A DNA stretch of 64,000 bases, from assembly GCA_903813345.2 (NCBI GenBank), contig CAIIXF020000008.1:28088005-28152004 (forward strand), in the 5' to 3' direction. The number at the start of each line of letters is the position of its first letter. Within the stretch, counting starts at the first letter, position 1. Of the stretch, positions 12,540 through 24,548 are shown piece after piece. A program made the position numbers and the translations under genes. This DNA is from Owenia fusiformis (Eukaryota; Annelida; Polychaeta; Sabellida; Oweniidae). A model generated the notes under the pieces. That model saw only the letters and a list, made by a program, of their open reading frames with translations, did no database searches and was not told the DNA's origin.

Positions 12540-13407
12540 AAAATAATCTTATTTCATTTGGAATTATTCACAATTGCTGTTTTCTACTTTTTGAGTTTAA
12601 AAAGGGAATGTAGTATATATCATTTAGTGTTTTAGAGATCTCTTAATTTCAACAAATGAATAATAGAGAAACATGTGAATCTATTGAGGATTGCATCAAA
12701 ATACCAAACATACATACTCAAAAATAGCAAGAGCTGCTCAAATGTTTTAGATCTAAATCATGAACCCCATTTTGTACTTTCAGAAGATGAATTTATGTCT
12801 GAGATAAGAAGTTAAAGAAGAGGAAATGTACTATTATGTGAGTATTAAAAATATATCCATTCTGAATTTTCCTACATTTCCAAGAGTTTTCATAAGCAAT
12901 GATTCTTATTAATCACAACCTTAATTCTATTGATTTAATGTACTCTTTGGGTGTGCCTTAGTCCTTAATGCGTCTCCCTATCTTTTGAATGTATTGTTAG
13001 AAAGATATTCTGTGTGCAATGATGATGTGGAAATGATGACTGCATAAGGTTGCATAGATTCTTGGGAAGATGTTCTCAGCCTGGCAACCTAACACTATTC
13101 AGTACATCTTTTGAAACTAAAAAAATTGAGGAAGCTGTAAATGTGATGTTGATTTTTTTTTTATTAATCAGATGGTTTCCATAAAGTCATGTTTTTTTAA
13201 GTCATGTTTTTAATTGATCTGCATTTGTAACCATTAATTAAAGACCAACAGTTTCTTCTTTTTAATGGCATATTTGAATTCTATATGTTGTTTTCTATCA
13301 ATAGAGCTAGCTTCATTTACTTTTACTCAAATTCTAAAGATTTTTAAGTCTTCTGAAAAAGCTCAAGCTAAATCCCCATTTACACAATGTTGAAAAACCT
13401 TTAAAGA
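12540..13407. other. Intergenic, nothing supported
   Basis: AT-rich sequence without recognisable exon, RNA or repeat array. Confidence 0.5.
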
Positions 13408-13810
13408 TTAAAAATTCATTTACTCTTATAAGTGTCACAATTTTAATAATAAATTACAATCCATATGTCAATAGGTTCATATGATTAGATTCAACTGGCA
13501 GTGATCTCCCCAGCATAAAGCAAGATGGGCCCAGCAACCACCTGAGATTTTGAAAATATGCTTGCACCCACCTGAAAATCAGTCTGCACCCACCTAAAAA
13601 TGAAAAAATCATTGGCATATTTCCACGAATTTTTGTCTAATTTGTAAAAATGAGAGTTTTTGCACCCAACTGAGAAAAAATGCTGAGGACATCACTTAAT
13701 GGTGTTTTAAGTTGATCCAAATGGAAATCAAGAAATTAAGTGACTCTTGTAATACATTTACATGTATTCTGGACCTACCAACACCCATGCTGCCATCTAT
13801 ATTTCAATTT
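13408..13810 (+). repeat. Dispersed repeat, copy split by an insertion
   Basis: 13408-13499 and 13697-13810 together align with the uninterrupted copy at 4960-5190 in the same orientation. The break coincides with the ends of the 197-bp element at 13500-13696, showing that the element inserted into an existing repeat. Confidence 0.65.
13500..13696. mobile_element. Nested 197-bp MITE
   Basis: The ends are inverted: AGTGATCTCCCCAGCAT on the left and ATGCTGAGGACATCACT on the right, 15 of 17 positions pairing. The interior carries CACCCACCTGA-type repeats. A related interior without the left end lies at 16130-16320, and the left terminal motif alone recurs at 13953-13970. It interrupts a dispersed repeat, which confirms mobility. 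No target duplication is obvious. Confidence 0.7.
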
Positions 13811-14979
13811 ATATTGAAAACACAGCTACAAGCCCTTATGAGCCCCTCCCCCTACTCCACATACATACCTCCCCACAATGTTTTGTTAAAGCACAGGGTA
13901 CTTTTTACTGAGATTAATTATTCATTGGAGATGCAAATATACTCTAAGGCATTCAGTGATCTCCCCAGCATTATTTTTCAAGCGGGGGGGGGAGGGTTAT
14001 CAAGTGTTACTGAGTTTATTTATCAACTCACAAATTTGTGTAAAGGATGAGTCTAGATATATGCCCTTTTGGTCCCTCAGTTAAATGTATGTGATAGGTA
14101 TATTTACTATTTCATGAGTTTTAATGCAAAATAAACCCCCTGCTGAGAGTCAAAATAAGTAACAGAAAACAATCAATAATTATCATAGAAAAAACACCAA
14201 TGGCAACCTGTATGGCATATAAAATAGAAATAACTTAAAGACCATGAAGAATTAAAAAGAAAATCTTTTTTTTAAATATATGTAAGGATTTAATTCTTTT
14301 TTGAATTTTCCGCCATTTTAATTTGAAGGGGGAAAAACAAGATAGCTGCCATTTGATGTAAGAAATATCAGAACAAAAGCAGCTTCACTTTCACAATGAG
14401 CAATGGCATTTTCACAATGAGCACAGTTTTCTGGTTTAGGTTTATGTTTAGACATATAACTCCCCTATCCATTCAATCCTCCTCTGTTCAATTTTGATTG
14501 TATTTTATATGAGTTTTACTTTAATAAACCAGCAATGACATTATTTTTGTGAGAATATAAGTTTTGTCAAAATAATCCCAAAATTGAGCTTTGTACAATT
14601 TAGAAGCATCAATAATGCCAACAAGTAATTTGAACATTCATGTCATTAAATTCTGTTCAATTTCCCTCTGATTTGTTGCCATGATGACATGTTATGACAT
14701 CATCCTGAAACACTTAACCAGTCTTTACCAAAGCTTTTAAACACTTGTTGTTCAATCAGGATCAATTATTTTTCATTAGAGGTCCAAACAAGATGTATAA
14801 TGTTTTATTTCCAGACTGCATCAAGAGAGATGATAGTGTATGGATCAGAGCTTGACTCTATAAGTGAGAATGGGTAGAGCTACTATCAGCAAGCACATCT
14901 AACACCAGAGGAGCCAACCTTGCCTCAAAGATAATTGCCAGGTATTTTACAAAGATCTGTTATCACTGGTGATCCACTC

Positions 14980-15360
14980 GGAACGTCAAAGGTACAATTT
15001 TTCTTTTTTCCTTATTTCTATATTGTAGGCAGAATTCCCACAACATTTTATCACAATGTATATCACAATCATATGTTTAAGAAAGAAGAAAACAGAATCG
15101 GCGATTTAATTCCTCACTTAAATTACAGAAACAATATTTCAAAAAACAGTTAAGATCTGCACTTTTAACCCATATCGTTTCTGTAACTTAAGTGAGGAAT
15201 TAAATCGACGATTCTATTGTCTTCTGATCTATTTTTTCGCAAACATGTACCTTTTATAAAACATATGATACTGATACACGTTTGTGTGAAAAAATGTCGT
15301 GGTGATTCTGCCTACAAGGTGTGAAATAAGGAAAAAAAAAAATCATACCTTCGACGTTCC
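14980..15360. mobile_element. Foldback MITE within the spectrin-repeat locus
   Basis: The arms 14980-15136 and 15172-15360 are inverted copies: GGAACGTCAAAGGTA, TTCCTTATTTC, AGGCAGAAT, ATCATATGTTT, CGATTTAATTCCTCACTTAA in order on the left, inverse order on the right. The right arm carries a few tens of extra bases. Weak inverted similarity may extend outward to about 14963 and 15420. No coding content. Confidence 0.65.
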
Positions 15361-15673
15361 AACATTTTGTTACCCAAATGAACTGTTTCTGTAACCAGCG
15401 TAATCGAGCGGATCACCCGTGTGTTATGCATATGACAAAAAAGTGAATTAGTAATATTTTGGATATAAAGAGTGTAAAATTGCAATAGTGTACAGGTGGG
15501 CAGGCCCAACATTATTCTTGTTTTATTTTCTCACTTTTTTGATGAATATGGAGTGCATTTAAAGACAACTAGCATCAAACCTTCACAAAACTACATGCAA
15601 CTGGGTCTTAGTCATCATAAAAACATGTCATTCCTCAAACACAATGAGTAACACTTAATTGTTCCATCTGTAG

Positions 15674-18224
15674 GTACCATTCACTACCAGTTAGTAGCTG
15701 TAAGAAACAGTGTAGGAAACAGGAAAAGGCTGTGAGTGAACATGAGGGCTATGGAAGACTAAACAAGGCTTTGCAACAGAGCCTAGATGACCTAGAGGCC
15801 AAACTTAATAGCAATACATTCACACAGGGGGACTGATCAGCTGTGCATGCTAAATTACAGAATGTCCAGGTATGTCCAATGAAAGTCTGAATCTTTATCT
15901 CAATGAATGATTTTAATATTTAATTTCCAAACATTTTGTTATGTATTCATTTCAGAACTTACTGTCCTACAACGAAGAAGAAAATCATAAGCTTAGAGCT
16001 AAATCACCCAAAGTGACATTAAATCACAAAGTCTTGGGTATTTTCAATTAAATTTTTATTTTATACACATCTCACTGACATTATCCACAAATTTGTTCAA
16101 GTCACTGCCATATGCAATGCATACACATTAAAGCAAGAAGGCACAGCACCCACCTGAGAATTGTAAAACCGGCTTAATTTCATCTTCCTAAAAATTCATT
16201 TGCATCCACTTAAAAATGAGAAAAATAATGAAAAATGGGCATAGTTTTACCAGTTTTGGTCTGAATTGTGAAAATGAGAATTTTGCACCAACTTGATAAA
16301 AAATGCCTTATCTGGTGCCTGATAATTGAAATCCTGAAAATACGGCAAATTGCCATGTTTCTAGTTTTATAGTCACTTCAATTGATTCAATGTAGCAATT
16401 TGTGACATTGATTTATAGGAATCAGATATGATAATTATGTAAGTTTGGTCGATCTTTCCATTGATATATCAAACTTGATACCATCTATTTTGATTTTGGC
16501 TGTAGAGGGGGGGGGGCAGGGCTTATTTGATAGTTAAGAATAGCATTTTAGAGTCATATTACCATTTGAATTATGGAAGCTACTTTAGCTTTATCAATAT
16601 GCAAATCTAAAATTTTATGAATCATGTTTTCACAGAACACAAGTAATTTTTTGAATGGAACCCCTGAAGGACTTACAATTTCGCATATATCTTTAGATTT
16701 TGAAGCTGACACTAATGAGTGAGAAAAGTTTGGTAGACAGAAGGAGGGAGACATTCTCAGAGTTGCAGACACAGAGTGGTGACCCTCATTTTACCTTAGA
16801 GAAGAATCTTGTTGTTGAGAGATACCACATGCTTCTCGACAAAGTGGAGGTATGATCTAGAGATACTTTATATGATGCACTGTTACATTGGGTAATTTTA
16901 ATACTACTGGTACAAAAATAAACTTCCAACATTGAGGATGAGTTGGCTATAGGATCAATTACTCAGATGTGAGTAGGTAGTTACCAGTTTCGCCACCAGG
17001 CGGCTGATTCGGGGGAAATAACATGGCAGGGTATTACAAATTTCCCTTAAACTTGAATATTCATCAGTTTTAGTGGTTCACTTTTCATATTACCCTTATG
17101 TATCTGATAGTTATTCAAATTAAAATATGTCCAGTAAAGGAAAATGTTATCTGCCCAACACAAGAAAAGATATTTCACTTTTTGTGATTTTACAACATGG
17201 GGTCTATGGGGAATCTCCCCGACCTAGAAGTCACATTTTCAAAGAAAATTAAATTTTCAAAGTTGATGAACTCTTATCAAAGCCACATTTCTAGATGTAA
17301 TTTTACATGTAGATTCGAAATATGACTGAAGTTTGAATTTTTAATGACGTAAATCAAGATTATTTCTACTCGCACCTAGTCTATTGTCTAATGGATGAGT
17401 TGTCTTGGGGATCAATTGACTTTGGGATGAGTTGGTTCTTAGCAACCAGTTGTCTTGGAAATCAGTTGTCATGGGGACTAATTGACCCTGCAATCTACAT
17501 GTATCGTGTACAAAAGTATATGTAAATCAGGGTGTTTGTTCTTGCAAATGGATATCCATTTGATCTCATTTCTTTGATCTGATCTCTCTTTTAGGATTTA
17601 TTAAGGGAATGTGACAATGTATTGTCAAACCACATATACCAGGAGGCACTGGAAAAATGCAACAGAATGAATAGATGGAGAAACCATTGAATAACCTGGA
17701 GGGGGATAGGCACACCACACAAGCTCAATTACTCAAGGTAAATTTTGGGATATTTTACAGAATGAAGCCTCAACTAGCACGAGTGAAGGTCTTCTTATTT
17801 ACTATTAAAAACCCTCTCGTAGTAATACAGTGCAAATGTATTTCTCTAACATATTTTACATTCAAAATATTACAAGTTACGGAGAATGAAAAATGCAACT
17901 CATCTAAAATTATCAGGCGTAATTGCTCAGATTATTAAAGCTAAAAGCATTACTTCAAGCAAACAAAGTGACTGTATGTAAATGAAAGTATAATTTCTCC
18001 AAAAAGGATATTCCTGTACAAATAGAGGATGGCCAGAGCCTGCTTCATCCCATGCAGACACGGGAGAGAAAACTCTGACAAATTTCTTGGTATTGGGTCC
18101 AGACACCATCCGGCAAAACCTTCACTACGATTATGAAACTTTGACAAAACGACTCGCAGATACCAAGGGCGCATTAGAGAGCTGTCTCCTGGAGTTGTCA
18201 CAGTATGGTAACCGCACAGATCAG
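15674..18224 (+). pseudogene. Decayed exons of a spectrin-repeat (nesprin/spectraplakin-like) protein
   Basis: Five exon-like blocks with AG/GT borders lie at 15674-15869, 15956-16037, 16697-16849, 17595-17737 and 18028-18224. Their translations are heptad-like and helical, for example LNKALQQSLDDLEAKL, SLVDRRRETFSELQ and LTKRLADTKGALESCLLELS, matching the look of spectrin repeats in nesprin-type proteins. Such proteins tie membranes to actin, but that role is only known for intact family members. Damage is visible: an in-frame TGA at 15834-15836; a reading-frame shift in the fourth block (143 bp, with the frame before about 17665 differing from the frame after); a second shift in the fifth block between the LLHPMQTR and LVLGPDTIRQ segments; and mismatched phases between blocks two and three. 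Introns are retained, so it is not a retrocopy. It could instead be part of a larger gene outside the window with assembly errors. Confidence 0.55.
16130..16320 (+). repeat. Partial copy of the 13500-13696 MITE family
   Basis: CACCCACCTGAGAATT, GCATCCACTTAAAAATGAG and the GTGAAAATGAGAATTTTGCACC block align in order with the interior of 13500-13696. It lies in the putative intron between the second and third spectrin-like blocks. The left terminal repeat is not recognisable. Confidence 0.55.
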
Positions 18225-18778
18225 GTGAGAATGAGTATCTTTATTCCAAAAAGTTGGGAAATGATGCTTATTAAGTGAGCATTTGAACACTGATTTTGAG
18301 GAAAAACAATTAAACACTGAAGATATGTCTCAGAGTCCAACAATTTATGCAATTTTTAAACTAACTCTTTATATGACTTGAAATAAGAAACAATTGAGGC
18401 ACAGGGTGAGCCAAAAATGTTAATCGAAACAAATGTTAAAAACTAAGTCATTCAGCATTGTTTAAGATCATATTTATCACCATTAAACCTTTTCAATTTT
18501 CTTCATCTTAGAAGTATGGCTATATTATACTAAAGCTGAAGGCATTTTAGAGTAGATCACAATTATGGCATTGTTTTTCTGATTCTTGCCTCAGAAAATT
18601 AAAAATGGCTGGAATAGGCCATAACTTAGAGATATGATACTACAATGATCTATTTATTGAAGGGAAGAGTGCGATGGTAAATATTACATTGTTACTGTAC
18701 AGTTCATGATTTATATATGTTCGTTGGGATTCCCTACGCCTTGGAGTTGCCAATTTCTAGTTGTAAATTGTGAATTGT

Positions 18779-19808
18779 AGGTTCTACAACATGAGTCAGA
18801 ACATCCCCAGGTTCTACAACATGAGTCAGAACATCCCCAGGTTCTACAACAACATGATTCAGAACATCCCGAGGTGCTACAACATGTCTCAGAACATCAT
18901 CAGGTTCTACAACAACATGAGTCAGAACATCCCCAGGTTCGACAACAACCTGATTCAGAACATCCATCACCAGGTTCTACAACAACATGAGTCAGAACAT
19001 CCCAAGGTTCTACAACAACATGAGTAAAAACATCATCAGGTTCTACAACAACATGCGTCAGAACATCATCAGGTTCTACAACAACCTGAGTCAGAACATC
19101 ATCAGGTTCTACAACATGAGTCAGAGCAATGCATCCCCAGGTTCTACAACAACATGCGTCAGAACATCATCAGGTTCTACAACAACCTGAGTCAGAACAT
19201 CATCAGGTTCTACAACATGAGTCAGAGCAATGCATCCCCAGGTTCTACAACAACATGCGTCAGAATATTCCCAGATTCTACAACAACAGGAGTCAGAACA
19301 CCATCAGGTTCTACAACAACATGAGTCAGAACATCATCAGGTTCTACAACAACATGAGTCAGAACATCATCAGGTTTTACAACAACATGAGTCAGAACAT
19401 CATCAGTGTCTACAACAACAGGAGTCAAAACATCATCAGGTTCTACAACAACATGAGTCAGAACATCATCAGGTTCTACAACAACATGAGTCAGAATATC
19501 CATCACCAAGTTCTACAACAACATGAGTCAGAACATCCCCAGGTTACAACATGAGTCAGAACATCCCCAGGTTCTACAACATGAGTCAGAGCAATGCATC
19601 CCCAGGTTCTACAACAACATGCGTCAGAACATCATCAGGTTCTACAACAACCTGAGTCAGAACATCATCAGGTTCTACAACATGAGTCAGAGCAATGCAT
19701 CCCCAGGTTCTACAACAACATGCGTCGGAATATTCCCAAATTCTACAACAACAGGAGTCAGAACACCATCAGGTTCTACAACAACATGAGTCAGAACATC
19801 AGCAAGAG
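18779..19808 (+). repeat. Minisatellite, 30-35-bp unit, about 1 kb
   Basis: About 30 head-to-tail copies of GTTCTACAACAACATGAGTC followed by AGAACATCATCAG (33 bp), with 30-bp (one AAC fewer) and 35-bp (GAGCAATGCATCCCC) variants. The variants are ordered: the 35-bp form ends at 19140, 19241, 19605 and 19706, giving spacings of 101 and 465 bp, so a 465-bp block was duplicated inside the array. Because 30 and 33 are multiples of three, long open frames appear on both strands (repeats such as SEHHQVLQQHE or MSQNIIRFYNN). I treat these as by-products, although translation of one of them cannot be excluded. Confidence 0.9.
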
Positions 19809-20075
19809 GCTCTCGGGGGTTGTCAGTTCATGATAACAGAAGAAATATCGCTTGATGTTGGAGGTATAATAACAAAACTGTATGACAGGGATGATTTTGA
19901 AGCTTTGTGTTTACAGATGAAGAAGCTCTCTACATGTTTGTTATGTGTTACAAAAAGTACACCTTTTCAAAATCATCTTAATGTTCATTGGGACAATGGC
20001 CTGGTAGTATACAGGAAAATACTTTTGTCTTGCTGCTTTGGTTGTGCGCAAGCTATCGAAATATTGATGAAATAG
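19809..20075 (+). other. Open reading frame running out of the minisatellite (doubtful)
   Basis: One minisatellite frame continues without a stop from the last repeat (19790s) to a TAG-ended frame at 20075, giving roughly 90 non-repetitive codons that begin EALGGCQFMITEEISLDVGG. No conserved family is recognised, no splice sites are evident and the tail is Cys- and Leu-rich without pattern. It could be the end of a repeat-coding exon of the neighbouring spectrin-like locus, but chance is as likely. Confidence 0.2.
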
Positions 20076-20760
20076 TGGTTAGTAGAATTTATTAAGTAAA
20101 TTGATCAGAAGTATTTGAATTTATAGTACTTACGAAAACATATATTTGGTGAAAAATATCACTCTTGATAGCTAATACATTTTTATAGTCTCTGTCAGAG
20201 TGTTATTTAGATGGAAATCGGTGTTTGTTACAAGGTTACACTGAATGTGTGCAAACAATCTTTTGTAGAAATGCCTTGTTAACTTCATGTAAAGATATTC
20301 ATTTGCAATAACTTTGTAAAGTACATATAGTCATTTAATAAGGGAAATCTTAAATGGATGAATTTTGGTGCCCCAATAAAAATGGTGGAGAGTATAAGAT
20401 TTCTACTTGGCGAATAAATATGAATACTGTTATTTCAATACAGGATTTATCATACATAAAAATTGGAGATTGGTTAGCTCATTACATTTGGAAGATCTTT
20501 AAGATATTCAATTAATGGTTCTTGCACAGTGAGCCTCTGAGAATAACAAGGCGTCTGTTGTTGGTAAAAATTATTATTAAATTTATTTCAATAGAATACA
20601 AAAAATGTAAATACAGACATGTAAATTCTTAAATCGCCACAATGGCATTATATAAGAATAGGGGGCAGGTGGAAGTAGAAGTGGCAGAGCAGGCAGGGTC
20701 TTGGACTAGCGCAGGTGTGACGGGACTTGAGGATACTAGAGATGGATATGAAGGAGGGAA

Positions 20761-21273
20761 TTAGCTATTGTCTTTGATAAAATTAACAAGGAGAAGTAGT
20801 ATTTGGGAATTTGCATCTATGTTTAATTTGGGAATTCCTGTTTTCAAAATAGCTATGAAATCAGTTTGAGAGAGATTATGAATGAAGATGTTTGGTTCGA
20901 GATCAGTGAGTTTGTCCATGAATTGCTGTCTTTGTATAGTAAGTAAGTCACATTGAAAGAGAAAATGTTTCAGAGTTTGTGGTTTTCCACAAGTGCAATT
21001 AGGGCTGTCAATAGACTGAAAGTTGTGAGCGTAGAACTGGGCTTTGAAGTATAGGTCAGCTCTCACTTTATTGAGAACTATTTCTTGAACCCTTGTTAGA
21101 TTAAGCTGGCTTGTTGACAAAATCGAGGGCGTTTTTTGGAAATGTACTCTTTGGTGTTTTTTAAAATTCGAAAGAGTATTCTTAGATTTAATAGCAGGTG
21201 GAAGATTGATCCAATTTGAAATTGCAGCTGGTATTGCTGAGGTGGAGAATCTATTTGAGCATCTAATGGGCAT
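20761..21273 (-). pseudogene. C-terminal part of a second LINE-type reverse transcriptase (fragment)
   Basis: 170 codons on the minus strand resemble the end of CR1/L2-like polymerase ORFs. An RFSTSAIPAAISNWINLPPAI segment (about residues 8-28) matches the usual SF-PxxIxxWNxLP pattern before the end of such ORFs. Later come HNFQSIDSPNCTCGKPQTLK (about 104-123) and a HFLFQCDLL (124-132) zinc-knuckle-like region. The polymerase catalytic core is missing, so the copy is 5'-truncated. The sequence differs from the tail at 7707-8090, so at least two LINE lineages left remnants here. The clade assignment is inference from pattern, not from a search. Confidence 0.6.
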
Positions 21274-21795
21274 TTGTTGTTGTTGGTAAACATTGGATTT
21301 CTTCTAAAAATTCAAAAATTGAAGAAGCATTAAGCGGTTCTGGTGTTTTGTATTTTTTAGTTTTTGAGGGCTTTCATTGACATTTAATCATGGGGTTGTG
21401 GAAATTGTTTTTTCTTGTCAAATTTAACCAGTAATTGCAGTATTCATTATGTAGGCATTTTAGTTTATGTGGACATACCTGAATCGGTGCATTTTCTGTG
21501 GTGTTATTGCCAACTCAAGGGTATGATATTGAGAAAAATATCGACGATGATGCTTTTAGCTGTGATCACTTAGGTTTTCATACTCTACAGCTACTATTTT
21601 TATCTGCATTAAACATGTTGAAAATCATCACTCACTATAATATATCAATCAGTTCTGTTAATCAAAATCAATGTGTTAATATTGAGACAAAATTCAATTA
21701 GAAAGTCACATTTGCACTCATTGGAATTGTGCGCTCATTAGATATAATATGGTTTACAGGTATATGTATTACATTTTTTATTATATCTCATATAC

Positions 21796-21938
21796 TACAG
21801 TAAAACCTGTTTTAGTGCACACCACTTTAGATAGATTTCACATCGACTCCTGTATATAATCCCCTCTAGTTAGAAAATACCTATCGTGAACACTTTTTGT
21901 GGCTCAATAGGTGTTCACTATTTACAGGTTTTACAGTA
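21796..21938. mobile_element. 143-bp mariner-type MITE
   Basis: TACAGTAAAACCTGT at the left end and ACAGGTTTTACAGTA at the right end are inverted repeats with one mismatch, and both ends carry TA, the usual target of Tc1/mariner elements. The interior has a second imperfect inversion (GTGCACACCACTTT region against GTGTTCAC). No coding content. Confidence 0.65.
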
Positions 21939-22269
21939 TTTGAATTTATTGGAATATATGTAAATGTGTCTTTATTTGTGATCGATGTACAATGTACTTG
22001 ATGTTTCAATACTGAATGCATACATTTTTGGCTTTTGCAAAATATATATTGTCACTAGTCCACAGTAGGGACAATAGGAATTAGCCACATCCAGAAATGG
22101 AGATAAAATTTGTTAATGTTCAGGATTGAAGTGAGTCAACAGGTATATGCATAATTATAAAACTTTATAAATCGCTTGATAAAATGAATAGTCACATGGG
22201 TTGACCTTGAAATAGCATGTGTAAATAGTTATTTGCAATAGAAATAAATAAATCAGTACATCAAACTTT

Positions 22270-22765
22270 CTTTATTAGTTTATTTGATCCAGACTTGAAT
22301 ACAGCATCAACTCCAAATACTTCAATGAAGTTCAAGGCCAGCTATTATCAGAAATTATAACATTAATTAAAACCTCATCTACATCTGTAATCCCAAATAC
22401 CTTTGAAAACGTAAACTTGAACACATAAGGACTCCAACTCCTAATTGCAATAGCCAATTCATCTTTGAATTTCGAGAACAAATTTTATTCTATTTTGAGA
22501 GCCTTTATCGGCATGAATTCAAATTGACAGAAAGGTAAAAGGTCAGGCAATTAATCCAATTCATGAATACCAAAGGATGCTACATCCCGGGTTTAGAGTG
22601 TTTTGCATTTCGTTCAGTTTATGGCGCCTCTACCGGCAAAAGTTAAAATAGCACTGGTTTCGAGACTATTTAAGTACGGGTCAAGGGATGCAGGAGAAAT
22701 GAGTCGGAGGATGATATATCCCCTGGGTTTTATACAGCATTTTATTGTTTTAAGTTTAAATCTGG
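22270..22765. other. Intergenic, with half of a direct duplication
   Basis: The stretch 22609-22680 (TTTCGTTCAGT, AATAGCACTGGTTTCGAGAC, TTTAAGTACG) recurs in the same orientation at 23046-23095, with CCCGGG-type sequence before both. No gene is recognised. Confidence 0.4.
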
Positions 22766-22943
22766 GATGTAGCCGGCATTTGACGGGGGGGGGGGGGTCG
22801 ATTTTAAAAAAAATCCAAGGGATTCACTTTTGAAATGGCCCAAAAATGACCAAAACCATTTGAAAAAGTGCTCAGAATGGTGAAAACTGCATGGTTTTGA
22901 AAGCATTTTTGGCAATGGTAGAGGGTCCTGGCTACGGGCCTGT
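22766..22943 (+). repeat. GGCCCGTAGCC-family element, truncated copy
   Basis: The sequence ends in CCTGGCTACGGGCCTG, the same right terminus as the complete element at 34491-34600. Its interior (GTGAAAACTGCATGGTTTTG, then CAAAACCATTTGAAAAAGTG in the reverse order) aligns with 57057-57195 on the opposite strand. The left end is degraded and contains a G run of about 13 bases at 22785-22797. Confidence 0.6.
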
Positions 22944-24417
22944 TACATAAGTTTGTTAATGATAGATTCAAACTGATAGCATGGTCATACGGGGGTCCTA
23001 TCCATAAATACTCTGATAGGACGCTGTCCCGGGGTTTTCGTGTCGTTTCGTTCAGTAAATAGCACTGGTTGCGAGACTATTTTAGTACGTGTTTCTAGCA
23101 CGTGTTATAGAAACCCGGGTTCTGTCAGTGTTTGCCATCGACCCTTTCTCATAAAATGGGAAGTTTAAGGTTTTCACACATATCAACTCTATTCCTATAT
23201 ACTTTATATTTGTGGTAAGGCTTGTGATCTAGGTAAACTTAGCATGTTAATGTACCTCCTATCTTCTGAAGCTAAAAACAGAAATAGTGACTTCAATTGA
23301 GAAAAATGAATCTTATGGGCATCATATACATTTTGAGTGGCTGTCCGGCTTAAGTTAGATACTACTGATAATCTGAGATTGAAAATTATGTCAAGTTTAG
23401 TCCTCAGCCTCTCAAAACGGATAACTTCGAGGTAATTGTGTTGTTACTGCAAAAACCTCTATTTCTTCATCACAAATCTACCATCCTTTGCATCTGTCAA
23501 AACCCCTCATTTCATTATAGTTTTCAGACTTTTGCTTGTGCCATCATTAAATATATATATTCAACTTGTTATTCAGAATATTTTAAGAACTTTTCATGAT
23601 TTTTTTTATTTTCACACTTTTGAAAAAATGACTAAGTCACAGAATGGCCTCTTAATGGCATGTCCCCTTTAGAAACGCACTTACCTTTGTTTTGATATTA
23701 TTTTCAGATTATTAGAAGAGAGTTCGGAATCGAATCTATCTCTCAAATACGTCTTTTACTTGTTAGGCAAATTGAAACGTCCCAACCTGGTGGTGCTACA
23801 CGTGCAACAAGCCAACTTAGACTACATTAGATGATGTTATGCCTACATGTGTGCTAAAACATAAAATTATTGACAAAAAAAAGTTTATACGTGAATTAAT
23901 CTTTCTTCTTTTGATGCCAAGGGGTATAATAGATCTTTTCTTTCTCTTCCTGAAAAGGAAAGTCAAGCTATATATTTCCTAAACAGATCTAGACTACAGC
24001 AGTTTCCAGTTCACTGTGTTAACCAGATCGTTTCTTGAATATGAGAATGTCATCATTTGTAAGACTTGATTTTCGGTCATCAAAACAATTACGATAATGT
24101 GGTGTGTTGAAGCATTAAAATTTGTCCAAAATATACTTTGGTGGTGCTCTAATCTTGACTCAACTAATCACATGTCTCGACAAAAGGGGTTTTGACAAGG
24201 AGAATGACAAATACGTTTATTACTTTTGATAACTACAGTATACTGCTTCGTACAGCTCTTCCTAATTGCTTCAAACGTCAACAGCCAGCCAAGTAAAACA
24301 TGAATTTTACACCCATCGAATGGTGTACTCAAATTAAGTAACTCATACCTCTTATTCCCATTATTGGGGAAATCGTCAGACGGCTAATCATTCCCGCCCG
24401 CCAGTTTTCCTATTCAG

Positions 24418-24500
24418 GAGCGTTTCTCTGTTTAGTTTCAGTAATGAAACGCTCCGTTGTGCATGTGAGAGCGTTTAAGTTGGACACCGTGTACATCGCC
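24418..24500 (+). repeat. Copy of the 8035-8112 repeat
   Basis: GTTTC, AATGAAACGCTCCG, GTGCATGTGAGAGCGTTTAA and TTGGACACCGTG follow the same order as in the minus-strand copy at 8035-8112. A 40-codon frame from 24445 shares SVVH-RAF-LDTV with the start of the LINE-tail frame there, then stops, so it is a fragment. Confidence 0.55.
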
Positions 24501-24548
24501 ATGGATTTTACAACAAATATATTGTGTATAACGTTCTCATGCTGTTTT

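Noticed and set aside
18734-19833. Long open frames on both strands through the minisatellite (up to about 140 codons)
   Set aside because: The 30- and 33-bp units are multiples of three and lack stops in several frames at once, so open frames are expected without coding selection.
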